From NCBI GenBank assembly GCA_016207985.1, contig JACQYX010000199.1:1-5322 (forward strand): DNA of 5,322 bases, given 5' to 3'. Below are positions 1 to 4,928 of this stretch, in pieces. Position 1 is the first letter of the stretch. Every line of letters begins with the position of its first letter. Below the pieces are notes generated by a model that worked only from the letters and a program-made list of their open reading frames with translations, ran no database searches and had not been told where the DNA came from. Position numbers and translations under genes: made by a program. The DNA is from Ignavibacteriales bacterium (GTDB lineage: Bacteria > Bacteroidota > Ignavibacteria > UBA10030 > SZUA-254).

Positions 1-749
1 AATTTAATCGCAAATGTTTGGAATGGAAACATCGCTGAGTAAAATGTAACACAAAGTAAAGTGATCAGCCAGAACGACGTCCCAAATTTGAATATCCCTT
101 TCAATTCAATCTTGTCCTGCTCTCCTTCCTTCGGTAATTCGAATCTCTTATCAGCGAAGGCATCCATGAAATAGAAAACTATTATACATACTACGGCAAA
201 CACCCCCGCACCAACAGTTATCCAAAGTGGCGACTGCCAATAATCGTACAAACTCCTTCCCCACGATGGTGCATTAAGTGCCATAAACGATCCAAGTCGG
301 GCGATGGTAAGATTCAAACCAAAAGCAAATGCAAGCTGTTTTCCTTTAAACCATCGGGCAATGATCGTAGTAATAGCCACGATCATCGATTCGGCACCGA
401 GACCGAAGATGAGTCTGCCGGTAGCCATTGTATAAATATCGCCCTTCACTGTTGTAACGAAAGCACCAAGCATGATAAGCACCGTAAAGATAAAGACAGA
501 CTTACGCGTGCCAATTCTATCAATGATGATGCCGCCAATTAACACCATAATGATGTTTGGGAAGGAATAAATTCCATTCAACAGACCGATTTCTGAGTCG
601 GTGAACCCGAGCTGTGCTTTTAGCAAATCTGCAAGGGGACTTATGCTATCGTAGATATAGTAATTGCCGAACATTGCCAAGCTGACGAACAGCAGTACAA
701 TCCAGCGATAAAGTGCCGAAGGTTGAGGTCTTGTAAGTGATTGATTCAT
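1..749 (-). CDS. Major facilitator superfamily (MFS) transporter, N-terminal part (cut by window edge)
   Basis: An uninterrupted minus-strand frame begins at the ATG at 749-747 and runs off the left edge after 249 codons, so about half of a usual 400-450-residue MFS protein is visible. About seven hydrophobic helices can be read, roughly at residues 16-36, 55-76, 84-101, 109-131, 138-160, 172-192 and near the end. The loop after helix 2 holds the MFS motif A, GGIIIDRIGTRK (residues 72-83), with Asp77, Arg78, Gly80 and Arg82 in place. The stretch FGNYYIYDSISPL in helix 1 and the sequence around motif A resemble the MFSD1-like subfamily, of which animal members export dipeptides from lysosomes. 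That subfamily assignment is from memory and moderate, and the substrate here cannot be told. The gene diverges from the toxin-like unit at 885. There is no clear Shine-Dalgarno sequence; an upstream mini-ORF overlaps its start. Confidence 0.9.
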   Translation of the reverse strand, partial: MNQSLTRPQPSALYRWIVLLFVSLAMFGNYYIYDSISPLADLLKAQLGFTDSEIGLLNGIYSFPNIIMVLIGGIIIDRIGTRKSVFIFTVLIMLGAFVTTVKGDIYTMATGRLIFGLGAESMIVAITTIIARWFKGKQLAFAFGLNLTIARLGSFMALNAPSWGRSLYDYWQSPLWITVGAGVFAVVCIIVFYFMDAFADKRFELPKEGEQDKIELKGIFKFGTSFWLITLLCVTFYSAMFPFQTFAIK

Positions 750-777
750 TGATAGATTGAATTCATTGTATGATTGA
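744..777. repeat. 17-bp tandem duplication spanning the transporter start codon
   Basis: Two head-to-tail 17-bp units, ATTCATTGATAGATTGA (744-760) and ATTCATTGTATGATTGA (761-777), match at 14 of 17 positions, the three differences being adjacent. Each unit carries a CAT, so the minus strand has two ATG codons 17 bases apart and out of frame with each other. The downstream one (749) opens the transporter. The upstream one (766) opens a 6-codon ORF, M-N-S-I-Y-Q, whose TGA (748-746) overlaps the transporter ATG as ATGA. Confidence 0.8.
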
Positions 778-827
778 ATTTCTTTAAAAATAGCCAAAAT
801 TTTATGAAGATGCAAAGATTTGATTAT

Positions 828-856
828 TTTGGTAATTATTCATATTATTTCCTTTG
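828..856 (+). promoter_or_regulatory. Possible Bacteroidota-type promoter for the 885 gene (weak)
   Basis: TTTG at 828-831 is followed, after 17 bases, by TTCCTTTG at 849-856. This resembles the TTTG / TAnnTTTG elements of Bacteroidota housekeeping promoters, with one mismatch in the TA and a slightly short spacer. It would place transcription start some 20 bases before the ATG at 885. In DNA this AT-rich such matches occur by chance, so this is only a candidate. Confidence 0.2.
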
Positions 857-884
857 AACGACTCTACCATTATGCGTATAGATA

Positions 885-1094
885 ATGAAACCAAAACCAT
901 ATATTGTCTGGTCGAAAAGCGAGATTGATATCAATGATCCATTCCAAAAAAAATGGTACCTACAACAAGTTTTAAACTACGGTAGAGCAGTAGACATTAC
1001 ATCTCTCGATATTGAAGAACTTAGAATATTATTGCCAGAATTAAATCTTCTTCCTCCAATAAAGAAACTCTGGGAGAATTATTTTGCAGCCTAA
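885..1094 (+). CDS. Small putative antitoxin/partner protein upstream of AbiEii-like nucleotidyltransferase
   Basis: A 69-residue soluble protein with no signal peptide or membrane segment. Features that look like family positions are IVWSKSEIDIND near the N-terminus, then W24, the QVLNYGRAVDI stretch (about residues 28-38), an LDIEELRILLPEL helix and a terminal LWENYF. This style resembles small proteins often found just before AbiEii-type nucleotidyltransferases, some annotated as domains of unknown function; the link is from memory. It is far shorter than a classical AbiEi antitoxin (about 200-280 residues with a winged helix), so it is not AbiEi. The ATG at 885 is used because the ATG at 872 is out of frame and soon stops. 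The end overlaps the next gene by 11 bp, which suggests coupled translation. An antitoxin role is inferred from context only. Confidence 0.7.
   Translation: MKPKPYIVWSKSEIDINDPFQKKWYLQQVLNYGRAVDITSLDIEELRILLPELNLLPPIKKLWENYFAA
1072..1076 (+). promoter_or_regulatory. Ribosome binding site supporting the TTG start at 1084
   Basis: GGGAG at 1072-1076 lies 7 bases before the TTG at 1084 and inside the end of the upstream gene. The next in-frame ATG (1135) would remove the conserved helix QKELLMFF that normally precedes the GG motif, so the TTG is preferred. Confidence 0.5.
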
Positions 1095-1758
1095 AAGCAA
1101 GGGGATTATCGGTAAAGGGCAAAAAGAGTTATTAATGTTCTTTTCAAAACTCCCCGATTCCTCTCAATTCTATCTTACCGGGGGAACAGCCCTTGCAGAA
1201 TTTTATCTTGGACACAGGCGATCTTTCGATCTCGATTTATCTACCTCCCAAAAAGAACTTATATTACCTTTTTCAAGAACATTTGAAAGTGAATTGAAAA
1301 GGAATTATTTATATCAGGTTATTCGGAGATTTGAATCATTTGTAGAATTCGAAGTAACAATAACGAACGAAAGCATAAAAATTCAACTGGCTCTCGATTC
1401 ACCCTTCAGATTCGAGCCAACAATAGACACTAATTTCGGTATTCAGGTTAATAATTTCTTAGATCTTTGCGTCGATAAATTCCTCGCTTTCTTTGGAAGA
1501 GTCGAGGCAAGAGATGCGGTGGATCTTTTCTTCATCTTAAAACATAAAAAGTTAGATGAACTTATCCATTTAGCATCCAAGAAAGACCCCGGCTTCGATC
1601 TCTATTGGCTGGCAATTGCATTCCAAAAAGTGAATGATCTGCCGAATGAAATAGATCGACTGCCTGTTGAAATGCTTATTAACTTCGATTTTGTGGAGTT
1701 AAAAAAACTTTTCGCCAAACTCCAAAAAGAAACTATGCACAAAATCATAGGTAGATAG
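1084..1758 (+). CDS. AbiEii/AbiGii-family nucleotidyltransferase (putative toxin)
   Basis: A 224-residue cytoplasmic protein of the AbiEii/AbiGii toxin family, DNA-polymerase-beta-like nucleotidyltransferases that act as toxins in abortive-infection or toxin-antitoxin pairs; studied members transfer nucleotides to tRNA or bind GTP. The core signature FYLTGGTALAEFYLGHR (residues 29-45) is intact, with Gly33-Gly34 and the metal-binding pair Asp49 and Asp51 in SFDLDLS. A later signature, DKFLAFFGRVEARDAVDLFF (131-150), supplies the Lys132, Arg139, Arg143-Asp144 and Asp147 typical of the family. At the strand where a third acidic residue is common, the sequence reads KIQLALD, with Gln101. The length is typical for short family members. 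Start is TTG, 11 bp inside the upstream gene, with a ribosome binding site at 1072-1076. The family call is firm; toxicity and target are inferred. Confidence 0.9.
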   Translation: MQPKSKGIIGKGQKELLMFFSKLPDSSQFYLTGGTALAEFYLGHRRSFDLDLSTSQKELILPFSRTFESELKRNYLYQVIRRFESFVEFEVTITNESIKIQLALDSPFRFEPTIDTNFGIQVNNFLDLCVDKFLAFFGRVEARDAVDLFFILKHKKLDELIHLASKKDPGFDLYWLAIAFQKVNDLPNEIDRLPVEMLINFDFVELKKLFAKLQKETMHKIIGR

Positions 1759-1762
1759 TTAC

Positions 1763-2785
1763 TTGGGGTTAATTTGTAAAAACCTTAAAAATCATTTAGT
1801 CAGACTCCTTGAAAATAACATTACTCACGCTGAGCTGACAGAGCTTGTTCATCTCAGCCGCGTAATCATCCAATCGTACCTTGGATACGTCAGAACTTCT
1901 ATAACTCATCTTTGCCTGCATCAAGGAATAACGGTCACCGATTTAGCATACGATTGTATTGCAGAAGCGTTTGCAAAGGATGAGAAAAACAAATTTCATC
2001 AATTGGAAAATTTTGTTCATTCACTCAACAATGATTTGAGAACCACGCCTGATATTGAAATATTTTTGGCGTTCAAAAGTTTTCTGACACGAATTTCAGA
2101 TGCACAGCTTGCTCGATTATATGCTCAGACAGATCCAGCAGGCGCAAAGATTCACAGAAACATTCGTGATTGTATAAAACAGTCTTCATTGTTGACTCTT
2201 GAAAAAGATTATCGCGGACTTGTCCTTAAACCGAAAGATAAAGCCGATGATCACCTTGAAGAATTTCCTCGCGAAGAACTCGAACAGGAATTAATGAGCC
2301 GAATTGATCATCAATGTACAACTCCAGAGTTTTTAGAATTGCTGTACGATGTTCTAGTTAACCAGTCAAAATACCGTCAATCAATGCCGGTAGTGGAAGT
2401 TGTGCAGATACTCAGAAAAGCATATCATGCTGGTTGCGAGGAAACAGATAATTACCAAATATTTTCAGATGAAGGACTGACTGAATTCGATGTAAAGAAC
2501 ATCCGATTACAAGTCGGGATGGCACTTAAGGAAAAAATACTGTTAACCTATTTTGCTCGAGGTAAATTAGATAGAAAAGAAGCAGAAGCGTTGTTCAATG
2601 CCTTTAAGAATATTTTAGATGATTGGTGCTGCGGCGAAGAATCCCAAGCATCACTTTTGGATTATCTTAAACAGTATTTACTAATTGACGAAGAAACTTA
2701 TGAAGCCGCATTGCGCCCGAAGATGGAATATCTATTGAAAATCGCACGAGAAGAATTTGCAGCGAGGTTGATGAAGGAGATCTAG
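1763..2785 (+). CDS. Putative divergent sigma-70-like regulator (hypothetical protein)
   Basis: A 340-residue, mostly helical soluble protein without signal peptide or membrane segment. I do not recognise it with certainty. Residues 35-85, with DLAYDCIAEAFAKD at 60-73, resemble helices 2.1-2.2 of sigma-70 factors, where a D-L-x-Q-[ED]-x-F motif binds the RNA polymerase clamp. Residues 100-139 (FLAFKSFLTRISDAQLARLY, then DPAGAKIHRNIRDCIK) could match the DNA-facing helices. The remaining 200 residues are much longer than region 4 of an ECF factor and show no clear helix-turn-helix. The next gene codes for an anti-sigma-like membrane protein, the usual partner order, which is the main support. 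The only usable start is TTG at 1763, 4 bp after the previous stop; the frame is closed upstream by TAG at 1748 and has no ATG for about 177 codons. A helical protein of other function remains possible. Confidence 0.8.
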   Translation: MGLICKNLKNHLVRLLENNITHAELTELVHLSRVIIQSYLGYVRTSITHLCLHQGITVTDLAYDCIAEAFAKDEKNKFHQLENFVHSLNNDLRTTPDIEIFLAFKSFLTRISDAQLARLYAQTDPAGAKIHRNIRDCIKQSSLLTLEKDYRGLVLKPKDKADDHLEEFPREELEQELMSRIDHQCTTPEFLELLYDVLVNQSKYRQSMPVVEVVQILRKAYHAGCEETDNYQIFSDEGLTEFDVKNIRLQVGMALKEKILLTYFARGKLDRKEAEALFNAFKNILDDWCCGEESQASLLDYLKQYLLIDEETYEAALRPKMEYLLKIAREEFAARLMKEI

Positions 2786-2786
2786 A

Positions 2787-2816
2787 ATTGACGATTTAAT
2801 GATTGACGATCGAAGA
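2787..2816. repeat. Two-unit 15-bp direct repeat
   Basis: ATTGACGAT occurs at 2787-2795 and again at 2802-2810, exactly 15 bp apart, starting just after the stop codon of the 1763 gene. It opens a 170-bp non-coding stretch built largely of short tandem units. Confidence 0.6.
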
Positions 2817-2850
2817 ATTTGGATTATAACAAACGATTTATGGAAGAACA

Positions 2851-2866
2851 TTGAAACGTTGAAATG
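2851..2866. repeat. Two-unit 8-bp tandem repeat (TTGAAAYG)
   Basis: TTGAAACG (2851-2858) is followed directly by TTGAAATG (2859-2866). It shares its 8-bp period with the AGTA array that begins six bases later. Confidence 0.5.
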
Positions 2867-2871
2867 TATTA

Positions 2872-2919
2872 AGTAGTAAAGTAGATGAGTATTAGAGTAA
2901 TTGAGTAGTTAAGTATAAG
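2872..2919. repeat. Six-unit 8-bp tandem array, AGTA plus four variable bases
   Basis: AGTA recurs at 2872, 2880, 2888, 2896, 2904 and 2912, an exact 8-bp period over six units. The four bases after each AGTA vary (GTAA, GATG, TTAG, ATTG, GTTA, TAAG) but are nearly free of C. A fixed half and a free half per unit is unlike a simple slipped-strand microsatellite, where whole units are copied. Confidence 0.75.
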
Positions 2920-2952
2920 CTCTTAGCTCTCAGCTTTTTAATTTTTAATTTT
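2918..2952. repeat. 7-bp tandem array (AGCTCTT/AGCTCTC then TTTTTAA)
   Basis: The units AGCTCTT (2918-2924), AGCTCTC (2925-2931) and AGCTTTT (2932-2938) run in register, and merge into TTTTTAA (2935-2941), TTTTTAA (2942-2948) and TTTT (2949-2952). The array ends 9 bases before the ATG at 2962. AAGCT (2917-2921) and AGCTT (2932-2936) could form a 5-bp stem followed by T residues, but the stem is too weak to call a terminator. The style resembles dispersed intergenic repeats seen in Ignavibacteria-like genomes, from memory. Confidence 0.7.
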
Positions 2953-2961
2953 GACTTGATA

Positions 2962-3894
2962 ATGGAACATATCGACGATAAAATACTTGATAAACTATTT
3001 GTATGCCCTGATGAGATAAGCTCACAGGAAAAAAACGATATTAATTCTCATCTTGAGAAATGCGCCTTGTGCAGCGAACACGCTGCAAAGCTCAAAAATT
3101 TCTACCACCAGTTGAATGCGAACTTGGAATCTCCACCAACTGAGCGAGACAAAGCTTTCGCCGATAAACTTCTCACACGTAACCGGCTCGCTCTTCCCGA
3201 AAAGAAACTTGCACTCCAAGAGCGCGTGGATGATGCACTCTCGACTTTTGTTGAGATTATTGAGCCGTACCATAGACCGTTAATGCAACGATTCGTGAGG
3301 TATATCCAGATACATCCTATCCGAGTAGCAAGTGGATTCTCAATGGCAGCATGTTTGGCCGCACTTGCATTCTTTTTTGCAAAACCAGTTAAAGATGTTA
3401 ATCCCTACTTTGCTGAAATAAAAAACTATAATGTGGTAGTTTACAATAAAGACAATGAAAAACTCTGGTCAAAGGGGAAGGTAGGTTTTTCAGAAGAACC
3501 TGTATGTCGAATTAAAGATGGTGTTAATGGAAAATATGAAGTGTCGGGTATCAGGGCAAGGGCTGTACTTGTTGATGATATAAATAATGATGGTATAAAT
3601 GAAGTTTTGTTTTCAGGTGGAATGAAAAATATGGGACAATTCGCACAAGATACACTTTATTGTTATAACAAGTCTGGTAATATTCTATGGAAATATTATG
3701 CATCTAAATCGCTTGCATTCGGTAATTTGGATTTTACCGCTTATGCAGATTGGTTTGTTGCTGATTATTTTTCTGTAATCAACACCTCGGTACACAAAAA
3801 GCAACTTTTTGTTCTTTCTTTACAAGAATCATATTCTCCATCCAGATTAACCGAGATAAATCCGGTTGACGGTTCAGAGATTCAATCATATTAG
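2962..3894 (+). CDS. Anti-sigma-factor-like membrane protein with zinc-finger and FG-GAP-like domain (N-terminal part, frameshifted)
   Basis: A 310-residue reading frame from the ATG at 2962 (a TTG two codons upstream is less likely) to TAG at 3892. Residues 15-37 give a Cys15 ... His30-x3-Cys34-x2-Cys37 pattern (HLEKCALC), the zf-HC2 motif of zinc-binding anti-sigma factors that hold their sigma factor in the cytoplasm. A polar linker (about 43-118) leads to one transmembrane helix near 120-140. The outer part contains VVVYNKDNEKLW (158-169), a calcium-loop-like DDINNDGINE (205-214) typical of FG-GAP/VCBS propeller repeats, and a second YCYNKSGNILW unit. The frame stops within EINPVDGSEIQSY, and matching sequence continues in the +1 frame up to 4234. 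The preceding gene is its likely regulatory partner. Ligand and signal are unknown. The zinc motif and helix are seen directly; the anti-sigma role is inference. Confidence 0.75.
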   Translation: MEHIDDKILDKLFVCPDEISSQEKNDINSHLEKCALCSEHAAKLKNFYHQLNANLESPPTERDKAFADKLLTRNRLALPEKKLALQERVDDALSTFVEIIEPYHRPLMQRFVRYIQIHPIRVASGFSMAACLAALAFFFAKPVKDVNPYFAEIKNYNVVVYNKDNEKLWSKGKVGFSEEPVCRIKDGVNGKYEVSGIRARAVLVDDINNDGINEVLFSGGMKNMGQFAQDTLYCYNKSGNILWKYYASKSLAFGNLDFTAYADWFVADYFSVINTSVHKKQLFVLSLQESYSPSRLTEINPVDGSEIQSY

Positions 3895-4234
3895 CGTTAC
3901 AAAATATAACAAAGTTGTTGTTGTTGAAGCTGTGGATAAAAAATATATTCGAGTAAGTACCCAGGAAGTTGCCCATGATCCTCTTTTTTATTCTAGAATA
4001 ATTTATACGTTTAATAAGAACTTTGAAGTAGTAGCAATTTTAGCAGTCGATGGATTTATTAAAATCCATAATAAGCTCGAAAAAGAAGGTAAACTCAAAC
4101 AAACATATAATCAAGCATATCTGAAATCACTAAAAGATTCTATCAAATATTGGGATGGTGAGAAGTTTGTGAACACGCCGACCATGAATAAGAAATACAA
4201 TAGCGCAAAACAGGTTGTCGATTTAGCTCATTAA
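3866..4234 (+). pseudogene. C-terminal part of the FG-GAP anti-sigma-like protein, displaced by a +1 frameshift
   Basis: The frame is open from 3860, just after an in-frame TAA at 3857, and ends with TAA at 4232-4234. It overlaps the end of the 2962 frame and lacks a credible start: the first candidate is TTG at 3866, with no ribosome binding site. Its first residues do not look like a protein N-terminus, and the beta-rich HISVTKYNKVVVVEAVDKKYI stretch continues the propeller-like style of the upstream frame. The rest (FEVVAILAVDGFIKIHNKL, then SLKDSIKYWDGEKFVN) reads like a domain end. Dropping one base between 3860 and 3891 joins both parts into one protein of about 423 residues. It may be a real mutation, an assembly error, or much less likely programmed frameshifting. 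It ends 9 bp from the convergent hicA. Confidence 0.65.
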
Positions 4235-4243
4235 ATTTGCTCG

Positions 4244-4438
4244 TTACTTCAGAAAAGGTGAAGAGATACCTAAATCTCTGCAAATCTTTCTCACAAGAAC
4301 ATCTATGATTTCCCTATGGCGTGGAACTGTTGAGGTTTTCCGGTTCATGGGATTGTAGTATACAGTATGACGACGACCTTCGCGGAGAAATTTACATCCT
4401 TGTTGTTCGAGATAGCGAATAACATCGATTCGCTTCAT
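4244..4438 (-). CDS. hicA: HicA-family mRNA interferase toxin
   Basis: A 64-residue protein of the normal HicA length. HicA folds as a small double-stranded-RNA-binding domain and cleaves mRNA, stopping translation until HicB neutralises it. The N-terminal helix MKRIDVIRYLEQQGCKFLRE, the active-site segment EGRRHTVYYNP with catalytic His24, and the C-terminal KTSTVPRHREI ... VRKICRDLGI are all present, so the toxin looks intact. Its ATG (4438-4436) shares one base with the stop codon of hicB (TAATG), which suggests coupled translation with antitoxin made first. The order hicB-hicA is the reverse of the Escherichia coli operon but common elsewhere. The 3' end is 9 bp from the end of the convergent frameshifted gene, with no visible terminator between them. 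Confidence 0.93.
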   Translation of the reverse strand: MKRIDVIRYLEQQGCKFLREGRRHTVYYNPMNRKTSTVPRHREIIDVLVRKICRDLGISSPFLK

Positions 4439-4659
4439 TAAAGCTCAACTGCAATTTTTTCTCTGATGATCTTTTTACCGCGTAAGTCCCTCAATAGCAA
4501 TTCACGATTGGCATCCAAGATAAGCTCGATTGCCTCACGTAGGTTTTCTCTTATTTCCTTGAGAGTTTTCCCTTGCGTGTTAACACCCGGTAAATCTTCT
4601 ACATACCCAATGTACCACTTACCGACTTTCTCGATTACTGCCGTATATGTCTGTTCCAT
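4438..4659 (-). CDS. hicB: HicB-family antitoxin
   Basis: A 73-residue antitoxin of the HicB (UPF0150) family, which binds HicA and covers its active site. The partial RNase-H-like fold is visible: TYTAVIEKVGKWYIGYVEDLPGVN (residues 4-27) carries the typical strand-strand-DLPG pattern, followed by TQGKTLKEIRENLREAIELIL (28-48), the family helix. The tail ends in IIREKIAVEL. No ribbon-helix-helix or helix-turn-helix is added at the C-terminus, so any autoregulation through DNA would need an unrecognised surface. The start at 4659 is chosen because the sequence upstream to 4725 is poorly conserved in style and an AGAG (4671-4668) lies 8 bases before this ATG. A frame-open ATG at 4725 would add 22 residues. 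It is cotranscribed with hicA through a TAATG junction. Confidence 0.9.
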   Translation of the reverse strand: MEQTYTAVIEKVGKWYIGYVEDLPGVNTQGKTLKEIRENLREAIELILDANRELLLRDLRGKKIIREKIAVEL

Positions 4660-4692
4660 GATTTGATCTCTTTTATACTTTATGTTTAACCA

Positions 4693-4761
4693 TAGAATAT
4701 TAACAAAATTCAAATTGATTACCAAATACTTGATGAATCTCTTTAGAATATTGATTTTGTT
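4693..4761. repeat. Paired 9-bp direct repeats with flanking inverted octamers in the hicBA upstream region
   Basis: TAGAATATT occurs at 4693-4701 and 4744-4752, 51 bp apart, close to five helical turns. Each copy is followed within one or two bases by one arm of an 8-bp inverted repeat: AACAAAAT (4702-4709) and ATTTTGTT (4754-4761). The first copy lies where a hicBA promoter would be expected. The region is very AT-rich, so chance is a serious alternative. Confidence 0.3.
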
Positions 4762-4916
4762 GGCAGTTTTCGAGGAGGGAAGACCCGCTTTTTCCTACTA
4801 TTTGCCGTAAAGTAGTTCACTTCTTATTTTTCTTGCCTTCATTTTCTGGAAACACTTACCAACGTGTAAATCTTACTATTGTAGTTAAAAGAAATTCAAT
4901 CAATCCCAAAACTCTG

Positions 4917-4923
4917 AAAGGAA
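4917..4923 (+). promoter_or_regulatory. Ribosome binding site of the secreted-protein gene
   Basis: AAAGGAA at 4917-4923, with the GG pair 7 bases before the ATG at 4929. It is the clearest Shine-Dalgarno sequence in the window and fixes the start that yields a complete signal peptide. Confidence 0.6.
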
Positions 4924-4928
4924 TTCAC

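Noticed and set aside
2799..2876. Plus-strand 25-codon ORF beginning ATGATTGAC in the repeat region
   Set aside because: It lies within tandem-repeat DNA, has no ribosome binding site and no protein-like features.
2917..2952. Intrinsic terminator after the 1763 gene
   Set aside because: The only stem is 5 bp (AAGCT/AGCTT) with a 10-base loop and little GC; the T run is explained by the 7-bp repeat.
3022..3273. Minus-strand 83-codon open frame
   Set aside because: It lies wholly inside the zinc-finger membrane-protein gene, has low-complexity composition and no recognisable motif; it is a shadow of the plus-strand gene.
3860..3900. Programmed +1 frameshift site
   Set aside because: No slippery run, no CUU-UGA-like shift site and no obvious downstream structure; mutation or sequencing error is simpler.
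3779..3976. Minus-strand 65-codon open frame across the frameshift region
   Set aside because: No motif or ribosome binding site; both overlapping plus-strand frames have better protein character.
4466..4666. Plus-strand 66-codon open frame
   Set aside because: It is antisense to hicB, which is clearly recognised on the minus strand.
4660..4725. 22-residue N-terminal extension of HicB
   Set aside because: It adds hydrophobic, unconserved-looking residues not found in the family, and a better-placed AGAG precedes the ATG at 4659.
4795..4815. Inverted repeat CTACT ... AGTAG between hicB and the secreted-protein gene
   Set aside because: A 5-bp stem with an 11-base loop in AT-rich DNA is expected by chance and has no T run after it.
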